From Gluconobacter wancherniae NBRC 103581 (GTDB lineage: Bacteria; Pseudomonadota; Alphaproteobacteria; Acetobacterales; Acetobacteraceae), in contig NZ_BJUZ01000001.1 of NCBI RefSeq assembly GCF_007988885.1, positions 1,178,001 to 1,242,000 on the forward strand: a stretch of DNA of 64,000 nt, written 5' to 3'. Positions 27,084-34,507 of this stretch are shown here, piece after piece. The position numbers were made by a program, and so were the translations under genes. The notes beneath the pieces were generated by a model, which saw only the letters and a program-made list of their open reading frames with translations, was not told the origin of the DNA and ran no database searches. Within the stretch, counting starts at the first letter, position 1. Each line of letters opens with the position of its first letter.

Positions 27084-27890
27084 ATGACGTCTGATCCTCG
27101 CATTTCTGCCACACAAAATGGTCGACACATTCTCATAACCGGTGCCTCAAGCGGCATCGGAGCAGCGTTGGCGCGCTATTATGCCCGTCCGGGAAATCAC
27201 CTTACTCTGTGGGGAAGGAACACCGAACGGCTCGAAAAATGCGCGCAGGAGGCACGCAGGAAGGGAGCGGCTGTCACAATCCTCGCACTTGATCTGTGTG
27301 ACACGCAAGCAGCGCTAAGCGCTTTCATCGCAGCGGATGATGCCCGAGCAGTAGACATGCTTATCCTTGGGGCAGGACTCGGAGATATTCGCCCGGTAGG
27401 GGCTCTAGCGGAAAAAGCAGAGGATGTTCTCGCAATTTCGCTCGTAAACTTCACGACCCCCGTCACCCTGGCATCCGAAGCTGCAGGGCGCATGGCCGCA
27501 CGCAAAAAAGGCTGGATTGGGCTTATCGGTTCCGTAGCAGCGTTTCATGATCTTCCGGTGGCCACGGCATATAGTGGCTCAAAAGCAGGTCTCGCACGCT
27601 TCAGCACGGCTCTACACGCCGCCATGACACCTCATGATGTGAAGGTGACGCTCATATCTCCCGGATACGTGGACACCGCCATGAGCCAACGACTGGAAGG
27701 CGCCAGACCATTTCTTGTTTCTGCAGAAAAAGCAGCCCGACTGATCGCAAATGCAATGGAGAAGGGACGCGCCCATCTGCTCTTTCCATGGCCATTCCAG
27801 CTGGTACGCTTGCTTGAAGCAATCATGCCTCGGGCACTGGTCCATCGGATTGTAAGATCAGCCAAGGTTGTCCAGCGTCCACAACTATAA
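27084..27890 (+). CDS. Short-chain dehydrogenase/reductase
   Basis: 268 residues. Classical SDR: cofactor motif TGASSGIGAAL, structural motif LILGAGLGD (in place of NNAG), catalytic Ser in GLIGSVAAF and the YxxxK motif YSGSK. The Arg after the glycine motif (WGRNTERLEK) suggests NADPH preference. The C-terminal 30 residues (LLFPWPFQLVRLLEAIMPRALVHRIVR) form an amphipathic or membrane-associating tail, as in lipid-acting SDRs. Substrate unknown. Given the divergent acyltransferase neighbour, a 3-ketosphinganine reductase-like role is one possibility. Confidence 0.82.
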   Translation: MTSDPRISATQNGRHILITGASSGIGAALARYYARPGNHLTLWGRNTERLEKCAQEARRKGAAVTILALDLCDTQAALSAFIAADDARAVDMLILGAGLGDIRPVGALAEKAEDVLAISLVNFTTPVTLASEAAGRMAARKKGWIGLIGSVAAFHDLPVATAYSGSKAGLARFSTALHAAMTPHDVKVTLISPGYVDTAMSQRLEGARPFLVSAEKAARLIANAMEKGRAHLLFPWPFQLVRLLEAIMPRALVHRIVRSAKVVQRPQL

Positions 27891-27992
27891 GGATTACCCA
27901 AACGTCACGAAACTTGACGGCACGCCCGGGGTAGGCAACTTGGTGCGGATTCGGTCAGGTTGGACCGTTAGAATACCAGAGGATTGCCTGTC

Positions 27993-28961
27993 ATGAGAGA
28001 AATCGTCGCGGTCGACATAGGTGGAACACACGCACGTTTTGCGATCGCCACGGTTGATGAAGGCCGAGTTATCGAACTCGGCGAAGCAACGACGTTGAAA
28101 TGCTCCGAGCATGCCAGTCTTGCACTGGCCTGGGAGGCATTCAGTCGCCAGATCGGACGGGCACTCCCACGAGAAGCCGGTATCGCGGTTGCATGTCCTG
28201 TGACCGGCGATATCCTCAAGATGACCAACAATCCCTGGATCATCCAACCAACGCAGCTTTCCTCCAGACTGGGGTTGGACAACTTCAATCTCGTCAATGA
28301 CTTCGGTGCGGTCGCTCATGCCGTGGCTCAACTTGATGCCTCACAGATGCAGCATCTTTGTGGCCCCGAGATCGATCTTCCCACTGAAGGTGCGATCACG
28401 ATCGTAGGGCCGGGAACCGGTCTCGGCGCGGCTTGTCTGCTACGTAGAAGTAACAAGTATTTTGTTATGGAAACCGAAGGCGGACACCTCGATTTTCCGC
28501 CGCTGGACGAACTCGAGGACCGTATTCTCCATGTTCTGCGCCGCCGTTTTCGTCGCGTGTCAGCAGAACGCATTGTCTCCGGTCCTGGACTCACCAATCT
28601 TTACGAAGTGATCGCAGAGATCCAGGGGTTGCCCGTTACTCTGACAGACAATCGCGCGCTATGGACGAAGGCACTTGAGGGCTCTGATACGATGGCATCT
28701 GCCGCTCTCGAACGATTCTGCCTGAGTCTCGGCGCAGTTTCGGGCGATCTGGCACTGGCTCACGGCGCACGCGGCGTAGTCATCGGCGGAGGTCTCGGTC
28801 TGCGCCTGGCCAATAGCCTTGCACATTCCGGCTTTGCAGAACGCTTCGTGGCCAAAGGACGCTTTGAGAACATGATGAGCGAGATGCCAGTCAAAATCAT
28901 CATGCATCCACAGCCCGGACTTTACGGCGCCGCAGCAGCATATGCTGAAGCACATTCCTGA
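27993..28961 (+). CDS. glk: Glucokinase
   Basis: 322 residues. Phosphorylates glucose with ATP in the cytoplasm. Family motifs: VAVDIGGTHARFAIA (phosphate 1), LVNDFGAVAHAVAQL (catalytic Asp), TIVGPGTGLGAA, METEGGHLDFPP and VIGGGLGLRLA. The ATG at 27993 is preferred over the TTG nine bases upstream because AGAGGA lies about ten bases ahead of it. It is the last core gene before the prophage remnant; the att-like repeat begins about 40 bases after its stop. Confidence 0.95.
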   Translation: MREIVAVDIGGTHARFAIATVDEGRVIELGEATTLKCSEHASLALAWEAFSRQIGRALPREAGIAVACPVTGDILKMTNNPWIIQPTQLSSRLGLDNFNLVNDFGAVAHAVAQLDASQMQHLCGPEIDLPTEGAITIVGPGTGLGAACLLRRSNKYFVMETEGGHLDFPPLDELEDRILHVLRRRFRRVSAERIVSGPGLTNLYEVIAEIQGLPVTLTDNRALWTKALEGSDTMASAALERFCLSLGAVSGDLALAHGARGVVIGGGLGLRLANSLAHSGFAERFVAKGRFENMMSEMPVKIIMHPQPGLYGAAAAYAEAHS

Positions 28962-29002
28962 AAAGGAAAAATCTTGCTCTGATTTTCGGAAGGAAAGCCT
29001 TC

Positions 29003-29023
29003 TGGAGGTCCGAGCGAGAACGA
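29003..29023 (+). repeat. Left attachment-like repeat (att copy of the tRNA-Cys 3' end)
   Basis: TGGAGGTCCG is identical to the start of the repeat at 39539; it continues AGCGAGAA against GGCGGGAA, giving 16 of 18 matches. It lies 41 bases after glk. The two mismatches suggest an old junction, or chance beyond the ten-base core. Confidence 0.6.
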
Positions 29024-29204
29024 CATGATTAGCAATATCAATAACTTAGATATGTAAAACTGCGTAATTGCCCTACGCAAAACTGTCATTTTTTGCGCAT
29101 TTTGTAAAACGATTTGCCTACCTCCTGTGAGCAATCTGACTAACCCCCTGAAATTCCTCGCAAACAAATCTTCGTTCCAAAATTCATTTGACGCGGCCCT
29201 TCAT

Positions 29205-29219
29205 GTTCTCTTTTTGTTC
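29205..29219 (+). promoter_or_regulatory. LexA (SOS) box
   Basis: GTTC-N7-GTTC, a perfect match to the alphaproteobacterial LexA operator, 20 bases upstream of the umuD remnant's start codon. It places the umuDC pair under SOS control. Confidence 0.85.
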
Positions 29220-29238
29220 CAATAGACAGGAGGCGAAC

Positions 29239-29618
29239 ATGGCATATCGTGGCGACCGGACGACGGGTTTTGCATCACCAGCCGCAGATAACATCGAGGA
29301 CCCTATCGACTTGATGGCGGCTGCCCTGGATCTGCGCCAACCAAGCCGTTATCCGATTCGCGTTGAGGGTGAAGCCTTGATGGGGAGAGGGATCAAACAC
29401 GGGGACATCTTGGTAGTGGACTCTGCTGTAGCGCCACATACGGGTATCGTAGTGGTGGCTACCGTAGGGTCTGAAATGCGCGTTTGCAAACTGACCCAGC
29501 GCGAGGAGAGTGATGGCTGAAGCCCTCTGGCGCCGATGTCACCGCAATACAGGTTCAGGAAGACACTGACGTCTCAATCTGGGCCGTAGCCACTGGCTTA
29601 GTCCGAACCGACGTCTGA
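29239..29618 (+). pseudogene. umuD: umuD-like S24 peptidase gene, frameshifted
   Basis: The first frame (ATG 29239, strong CAGGAGG before it) gives 93 residues to a stop at 29520. It contains YPIRVEGEALMGRGIKHGDILVVDS and RVCKL. In UmuD the catalytic Ser lies in the GDSM position; here it is GEAL, so the nucleophile is gone. The missing C-terminus is found in the next frame (VQEDTDVSIWAVATGLVRTD), ending at a TGA at 29616-29618 that overlaps the umuC start. A frameshift near 29517-29523 therefore splits the gene. Catalysis and the normal UmuD dimer are both unlikely. Confidence 0.85.
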
Positions 29619-30877
29619 TGCACGTCTTTGGACTTATCGACGGCAATTCCTTCTATTGCTCCTGCCAGCGCGCATTTGAGCCGCGCCTGAAACATGCACC
29701 TGTCGTGGTTCTGAGTAATAATGACGGCTGTGCCATTGCCCGGACTCATGAGGCGAAGGCTGCAGGTATCAGGATGGGCGACCCCTGGCACCTTGCTCGG
29801 AAGAGGCCCGAAAGCGCTCATGTCGCTTGGTACTCATCAAATTATGCGCTCTATGCCGATATGTCTCGACGTATGTATCAGGTGCTCAGTGAGCGTGTAC
29901 CGGCTGTTGAGCCTTATTTCATTGGCGAGATGTTCCTCGACCTGAGCAATCCTCCTGGCGATCTTTATCAGCGCTGCTCGCGACTGCGTCAGGACGTTCT
30001 CAAGCATGCCAAAATCCCGACCTGCGTCGGATGGGGGCCAACCAAGACAATTGCAAAGCTGACGAATGGGCTCGCCAAGGCTCATCCAGAGCTGAACGGG
30101 CTATGCGACCTCACGGATAATGCCGTTCGTCAACACTGGTACGCTCGAACAAGCATAGATGAGGTATGGGGCATCGGACGACAGACCACCCAGAAACTTC
30201 AGGAGATGGGCATCCGGGCAGTTGCCGATTTTGTTACACTGGATGCGAAGAGCGTACGACAAATGCTGACAGTCGTTGGTGGCCGGGTGCAGGCAGAGCT
30301 TCGTGGGCAGTCATGCCTTCCGCTATTGGATGTCTCAGGTCAGCGAAAGTCGATCGCCTCTACCCGCACGTTTGGCAGACTGCTGACGGAGTGGCATGAA
30401 ATCCGTGAAGCGATAGCGCACTACGCAAGTCGCGCTGCAGAGAAATTACGAGAGGATAATCTCGAAGCTGCGCATCTGTCCGTCCTGATACAGACAAACC
30501 CGCACAATGGTGACCCCTGGTACGCTCGCAATATTGCAATTACGATCGAGCCGACGTCAGACACCCGTGACCTGGTCCAGCACGCAACGAAGCTGGGCCG
30601 AGCTATCTGGCTTTCAGGATACCGGTATTTTAAGGCAGGCGTAATCCTGACGGATCTCCGCCCCGCAGGAACCCAGGGGCTCATGTTTAGCGGCCGACCG
30701 CCAGAGAAGTCCGCGACAGCGATGCTTGCCTTAGACGTAATTAATGCGAGGTTCGGATCAGGGACATTGCGAACAGCGTCGACAGGGCAGGAAAGAACAT
30801 GGAGCCCGCGCCAGGCGATTCTCTCTCCGCGCTACACGACAAGGCTAGAGGAAATTGCAATTGCCCGAAGTTGGTAA
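29618..30877 (+). CDS. umuC: Y-family DNA polymerase V subunit UmuC, catalytic site altered
   Basis: 419 residues, full length. Palm motif LIDGNSFYCSCQ (first metal Asp), then PVVVLSNNDGCAIAR, SSNYALYADMSRRMY, CVGWGPTKTIAKLTNGLAK, EVWGIGRQTTQKLQEMGI and a little-finger domain ending RYTTRLEEI. The second catalytic motif, normally SIDE, reads FIGE (VEPYFIGEMFLDLS). The metal-binding Asp is Gly and the Ser is Phe, each one base change from the usual codon. Error-prone synthesis is therefore probably lost while the frame stays open. It is transcribed with the broken umuD behind a LexA box. Confidence 0.9.
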   Translation: MHVFGLIDGNSFYCSCQRAFEPRLKHAPVVVLSNNDGCAIARTHEAKAAGIRMGDPWHLARKRPESAHVAWYSSNYALYADMSRRMYQVLSERVPAVEPYFIGEMFLDLSNPPGDLYQRCSRLRQDVLKHAKIPTCVGWGPTKTIAKLTNGLAKAHPELNGLCDLTDNAVRQHWYARTSIDEVWGIGRQTTQKLQEMGIRAVADFVTLDAKSVRQMLTVVGGRVQAELRGQSCLPLLDVSGQRKSIASTRTFGRLLTEWHEIREAIAHYASRAAEKLREDNLEAAHLSVLIQTNPHNGDPWYARNIAITIEPTSDTRDLVQHATKLGRAIWLSGYRYFKAGVILTDLRPAGTQGLMFSGRPPEKSATAMLALDVINARFGSGTLRTASTGQERTWSPRQAILSPRYTTRLEEIAIARSW

Positions 30878-30976
30878 TGACCATTTTCGCCTCATTTCCA
30901 CATGAGGATAACGTTGACCAGATGGAATTTGTTATTATCCACGCACATAGAAACAAATTCTTTTGAGAGGTTGGTT

Positions 30977-31555
30977 ATGGAAAAATTACGTCCATTTATA
31001 GCCGCTACGATTTTTATCGTTGGAACATGTTGGGCTATTTCTGACTTTATTTCCTATTCTGGTATTTTTGCATCCTTAGCCGTTTTTCTTGGGTCCACAG
31101 CTCTCGCGTTAGGCATATCCCCTGGTCGGGAATCCTTACCTATTGCAACGGAATTAGGAGGGATTTTTGCGCTGTTTTTTGCAGTAGGCTCGTGGCTCCT
31201 TCATGCTCCCGCATTTGATATTGATAAATTAAAATCAGAAAATAATATTTCACATGCAATAATGGAAAATATAAACACAAATCTTATACCTCAGAACCAA
31301 TGGGAAAAATTACTGCGCAGTTGCACCTTGCAAAGTACGGCAGACCAAATCTCAACGGTAATTCAGGCTCAAGAAATCGAAAATCCAGAAGAGGTTGCAT
31401 TTACGAAAAGAGCAACTGGAAACAATTATCAACCCCCAAAAGATAAATGCATTGATGAAGTAAATAAAATTAATAAAGAATATCCAGATTTCTTTATTTC
31501 AGTAAAAAAAGACATAGAAAAAATTAACAAGAAAAAATATAGAATAAGTTTTTAG
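30977..31555 (+). CDS. AT-rich hypothetical membrane protein (moron-like)
   Basis: 192 residues from ATG 30977, with AGAGG ahead. Two or three N-terminal hydrophobic segments (FIAATIFIVGTCWAISDFI, IFASLAVFLGSTALALGIS, ELGGIFALFFAVGSWLL) are followed by a hydrophilic, Lys/Asn/Ile-rich C-terminal 110 residues. No family is recognised. The DNA is clearly more AT-rich than the flanking chromosome. The gene lies between umuC and the lysis genes and runs opposite to the latter, typical of cargo picked up by a phage. Two conserved-looking Cys lie in the soluble part (RSCTLQ, DKCIDEV). Confidence 0.6.
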   Translation: MEKLRPFIAATIFIVGTCWAISDFISYSGIFASLAVFLGSTALALGISPGRESLPIATELGGIFALFFAVGSWLLHAPAFDIDKLKSENNISHAIMENINTNLIPQNQWEKLLRSCTLQSTADQISTVIQAQEIENPEEVAFTKRATGNNYQPPKDKCIDEVNKINKEYPDFFISVKKDIEKINKKKYRISF

Positions 31556-31700
31556 TAAATAACGATAAAAATTATATCCATACGCTTTGTGAAGGAAATT
31601 TTTGATTCTGGTTTCGTTTTTAGAAACATTTATGGGGAAATTCCCCGTATTGGAGTGATATCAATCCGAACCTGACAGTCCGTTATCGCCGTCATTGTAA

Positions 31701-31907
31701 TCACCTGACCAAACATTCGCTATGAATCTGCGACATCTGCACAGCGCTTTCCACAAGCGCTGGACATTCCTGCCGATGTGCGCGGATCTCGATCGCCATT
31801 TCCTTCTGGAATTCGGCAGACCAAGGATGCAGGGCAGGACATATAACTTTGACCCGCGTGCCAGCGCAGCCGGCCAGGCACAGACACAATGCAATCGCGC
31901 GCATCAT
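31701..31907 (-). CDS. Rz1-like spanin lipoprotein candidate
   Basis: 68 residues. Short signal peptide with lipobox CLAGCAG (Cys about residue 14). The rest is small and contains several charged residues. It overlaps the Rz-like gene upstream by four bases, and follows the holin and endolysin genes, the position of an outer-membrane spanin. The assignment rests on context and lipobox; sequence similarity is not visible to the eye. It differs from many Rz1 proteins in not being Pro-rich. Confidence 0.55.
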   Translation of the reverse strand: MMRAIALCLCLAGCAGTRVKVICPALHPWSAEFQKEMAIEIRAHRQECPALVESAVQMSQIHSECLVR

Positions 31908-32134
31908 GCTTCCCCTTTATCCAATGCAGCCAGAAGCTCATCCGTGGTCTGTGGCGCCTCCGCTGCACGCTGCGCTCTTGCCTGTTCTGCTGCCAGCTCG
32001 TCCTGGACAGCACTGACATCCTGATCAGCTGTCTGCGCTTTTTGGGATCGCCCTCCAGCACGATAGAGGCCAACGCTCGACGCCACACCCACAAGGAGCA
32101 TGACGCCGAGAATTGCCAGGCTGGCAGTATTCAC
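31904..32134 (-). CDS. Rz-like inner-membrane spanin candidate
   Basis: 76 residues. N-terminal TM (SLAILGVMLLVGVASSVGLY) followed by a periplasmic coiled-coil-like stretch (VSAVQDELAAEQARAQRAAE). This is the architecture of inner-membrane spanins. It overlaps genes on both sides by four bases (ATGA), so the three small genes are coupled. It is shorter than lambda Rz, as seen in other small spanins. Confidence 0.55.
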   Translation of the reverse strand: MNTASLAILGVMLLVGVASSVGLYRAGGRSQKAQTADQDVSAVQDELAAEQARAQRAAEAPQTTDELLAALDKGEA

Positions 32135-32388
32135 TGCGCCGTCTGCGCGGCTGCAGGTGTTGTCTGAAACGCCTTTTCCAGATCGAGCGCACCTTCAAGC
32201 ATTTTCGCGGCCGCCGCATCAATCGCGTTGACGTCCACATGGTCTGCCAGGCGCGTGACCATTGCCCCCAGGACGCCCTGGAGGATCATGCCACTGACAG
32301 CCACACCCTGCTGGATGGCAGCCGTATCGGCTTTACCCAGGGACTGGTTCACAAGGGCCTCGAGTGCTGGAACAGAAGACAGCGACAT
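32131..32388 (-). CDS. Small phage protein in lysis cassette, unknown
   Basis: 85 residues. The start at 32388 (MSLSSVPAL) is chosen because GGAAAA, placed right after a terminator hairpin, acts as Shine-Dalgarno; the same arrangement precedes the endolysin. A five-codon longer version is possible. The sequence is Ala/Val-rich with a possible weak membrane segment (GVAVSGMILQGVLGAMV). No family recognised. It might be a second holin or antiholin, judged only by position. Confidence 0.5.
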   Translation of the reverse strand: MSLSSVPALEALVNQSLGKADTAAIQQGVAVSGMILQGVLGAMVTRLADHVDVNAIDAAAAKMLEGALDLEKAFQTTPAAAQTAQ

Positions 32389-32402
32389 AAGGTCATTTTC
32401 CA

Positions 32403-32428
32403 TAAAAAAAGCCGCCTTGATGGGCGGC
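32403..32428 (-). terminator. Terminator-like hairpin, copy 1 of a repeated element
   Basis: Minus strand: GCCGCC, six-base loop, GGCGGC, then seven Ts and ATGGAAAA. It ends the holin transcript and directly precedes the next gene's Shine-Dalgarno. A near-identical copy lies at 33290-33315. Confidence 0.7.
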
Positions 32429-32517
32429 AGTGTGATCGTCGGTCTGACAGCAGGATTGCTGCCTCCTTCGGCGATGATGTGCAGGATTGATCCCGGCCCG
32501 AGCAGGGGCGAGCTCAG

Positions 32518-32778
32518 TCAGGCTTTTGGTTTTGGGCTGGAAACCGGAGCCGGGATCTTCCCGGGTGGCACGCTTCTGGTTCGACCGGCTTCGAGTCTGT
32601 TGGCGGCCCATCCAACATTCAGCCCGATCAGCGAGACGAACTGGAAAGCAGCTGCCAGGCATGAGCTGTCTTTGGGTGGACGCACAAAGACCGTGATCAG
32701 CTTGCAGGCGATGATGAAGAGGGCGACCCACAGCTCATACCGGGCGGGGATTTCGTTGAGGAAGCCACTAAGGTCCAT
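32518..32778 (-). CDS. Holin-like membrane protein
   Basis: 86 residues with two hydrophobic segments (LWVALFIIACKLITVFV and CLAAAFQFVSLIGLNVGWAAN) and a Pro/Lys-rich tail. Size, topology and the two-base gap from the endolysin gene suggest a holin that lets endolysin cross the inner membrane. No named holin family is recognised. Confidence 0.6.
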   Translation of the reverse strand: MDLSGFLNEIPARYELWVALFIIACKLITVFVRPPKDSSCLAAAFQFVSLIGLNVGWAANRLEAGRTRSVPPGKIPAPVSSPKPKA

Positions 32779-32780
32779 GC

Positions 32781-33277
32781 TCAGACCTCCGCTTCAGCAA
32801 GAGCAGACAGGCGGCCGAGAAACACGTCCCGCTCGATCGCGCGTCTGCGTGTCAGTCCCGCGAGTACGACCAGGCGGCCGTCCACCGTGGCATGATTCCA
32901 TAGCCTGAACTGGTCGGCAGCAAGGTCAAAGGATCCCACATTGAGGAAGCGGAGCAGCGTGGACCCGTGACGGCGGCTGTGCCAACATTGTATTGCCAGG
33001 ACAGCAAAGCCGCGCGTTGTGCGTCCGTTACAGGAACGCGTAGCATATTCTGCAGATCTGTATTGAGCGTCTGAAGACGCTGCATGACCAGGCTTTCTGC
33101 CTCGGCCAGAGTGATCGGCTTTGTGGTCGCTGTAACCGGCGTGCCGCTGGCCAGAAAGCGACTGCCAATCCCGATGGTCCAGTAACCCGCAGGGCAGCGA
33201 TAGGGCGCAAGTCCGCACCCCTCGAAGTCCGGACGGCGCAGAAGTGCAGCCGCCAGAACCAGAGTGTTCGTTTTCAT
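32781..33277 (-). pseudogene. Phage endolysin (GH24 lysozyme), frameshifted
   Basis: The first frame (ATG 33277) has the active-site start RRPDFEGCGLAPYRCPAG, YWTIGIGS and the conserved ALLSWQYNVGTAAVTG, then goes out of frame. The missing end (STLLRFLNVG, AADQFRLWNHATVDG, LAGLTRRRAIERDVFLGRL) is present in another frame. The switch is in a run of three Cs on the plus strand at 32964-32966; one extra C would restore the gene. The catalytic Glu and Thr are present, with Cys at the position of the usual Asp, as in many GH24 enzymes. A real mutation or a sequencing error in the homopolymer are both possible. Confidence 0.85.
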
Positions 33278-33289
33278 TCGGTTTTTCCA

Positions 33290-33315
33290 TAAAAAAAGCC
33301 GCCTCAAAGGGCGGC
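33290..33315 (-). terminator. Terminator-like hairpin, copy 2 of a repeated element
   Basis: Minus strand: GCCGCC, six-base loop, GGCGGC, seven Ts, then ATGGAAAA ahead of the endolysin ATG. The hairpin arms, T-run and trailing bases match the copy at 32403-32428. Confidence 0.7.
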
Positions 33316-33544
33316 TGGTGATTGGAACTGCCTTAAGGGCAGGTTAGGGAATTTCATTCAATTCTTAAGAGTATATACAATATATTTTCGCTTTTTTAAA
33401 TCCCATAAAATCGAATTTAATTTAATCGAAAAATAAGAACTCAATGAATACAAATTTTGAAGAATCATAGTCATTACAAAAAAAATAAATTAATTCTCTG
33501 AATGATCGATTCGCCTAATCCATTGCGGAGGATCAGGAGCAAAT

Positions 33545-33898
33545 ATGAAATTCGCATCAAATATTCGCCAATTCGCCCTACCATCATTTATAATGTTAGT
33601 GGTTGCGGCTTGTGGCTCGCAGGAGCAATCCAAACCTAAAGATACACAGTTACTCCCCATTCAAAGCACTGCTAACCAGTGTGCTAAGCAAATCTTTGCT
33701 ATTGGACACACCCAAGTTGGACAAACAAATTTGTTTGAGACGCCCTATAATATCAAAGAACACATAGCGAAATCCAGTAACCTTTCGGACAGAACATGGG
33801 AAACGATCATGTTACCGTCCGCGTCTATTCCAGCAGATGGCTCGAATAAAGGTGCCGCGTGGAGAGCCTGCATGGCCGGGAAAGGATTCCAGCTTTAA
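33545..33898 (+). CDS. AT-rich putative lipoprotein (moron-like)
   Basis: 117 residues, good Shine-Dalgarno (CAGGAG). Signal peptide with lipobox VVAACGS (Cys about residue 23). The mature part contains NQCAKQIFAIGHTQV and WRACMAGKGFQL, so two further Cys could form a disulphide. No family recognised. It lies alone on the plus strand among minus-strand late genes, with about 230 AT-rich bases before it holding no other gene, which fits phage cargo expressed from the lysogen. Confidence 0.65.
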   Translation: MKFASNIRQFALPSFIMLVVAACGSQEQSKPKDTQLLPIQSTANQCAKQIFAIGHTQVGQTNLFETPYNIKEHIAKSSNLSDRTWETIMLPSASIPADGSNKGAAWRACMAGKGFQL

Positions 33899-33909
33899 AC
33901 TCTTCCACT

Positions 33910-34311
33910 CTACCGCCCAACGGACAGGGCGATATGGACGGCGCCGGATCCGAGGATGGAGGTTGCCAGGGTGATCAGGGCGGTGACGACGGCCTTGCCG
34001 CCCATGACGCGGTCGACCTTGGAACCTACGGTCTTGATCTCGCTGCCCAGCTCGTCTTTGAGGTCCGTGATCTGGGTGCGCAGGGAGGCGATTTCCGTGC
34101 GCATTTCCGCCCGCAGGTCGGACTGGCCATCGCCCAGTCCGGCTGCGATTGTTTCGAGCTTCAGCACCCGGTCCTCGAGATAGCGGATCCGCTCCACCTG
34201 GTCGGGGTTGGCATCAGCTTTAGGCTGTGTGTCAGGCATCATATATCCAGAGAATGGGCCGCGCGGAGGCGGCGGAGGGACAGAAGGGCGCGTGTCAGGC
34301 GAACCAGCCAT
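33910..34311 (-). CDS. Phage protein with coiled coil and C-terminal membrane anchor
   Basis: 133 residues: Pro-rich start, a coiled coil at about 37-105 (VERIRYLEDRVLKLETIAAG, LRTQITDLKDELGSEIKTV), then one TM (VVTALITLATSILGSGAVHIAL). Similar small coiled-coil/TM proteins sit near lysis genes in many prophages; function unknown. The start may instead be Met 24 or 25 (MMPDTQPKAD), which would remove the 17-base overlap with the preceding gene. Confidence 0.6.
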   Translation of the reverse strand: MAGSPDTRPSVPPPPPRGPFSGYMMPDTQPKADANPDQVERIRYLEDRVLKLETIAAGLGDGQSDLRAEMRTEIASLRTQITDLKDELGSEIKTVGSKVDRVMGGKAVVTALITLATSILGSGAVHIALSVGR

Positions 34312-34504
34312 GCCGGCGCCCGGTGGTCACGATGGGTTTGGCGCGCACCACTGCCAGAAGGGATGTGCGGTAGACGTTGGCCTTGATGTCCGCAGGCCGG
34401 ACAACCGCCAGCACTGAAAGGCGCTTCACACCAATGGCGTCGTCCTGCGGACGCGTAACAGCCAGCAAAGAGAGGCGGGTCGTGGTCAGGGTTGGGTCAC
34501 TCAT
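34295..34504 (-). CDS. Small phage protein with three internal repeats
   Basis: 69 residues built of three units: RLSLLAVTRPQ, RLSVLAVVRPAD and RTSLLAVVRAKP, spaced 18-22 residues apart. No family recognised. It begins three bases after the tail-fibre-like chimera ends, so it is part of the same transcript. The repeats suggest a short beta-rich protein possibly linked to the tail fibre. Confidence 0.55.
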   Translation of the reverse strand: MSDPTLTTTRLSLLAVTRPQDDAIGVKRLSVLAVVRPADIKANVYRTSLLAVVRAKPIVTTGRRHGWFA

Positions 34505-34507
34505 GGA

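Noticed and set aside
32781-33290. Uninterrupted 169-codon frame starting at 33290
   Set aside because: Only its last 60 residues resemble lysozyme; the first part is the out-of-frame reading of the lysozyme N-terminus. The frameshift explanation is simpler.
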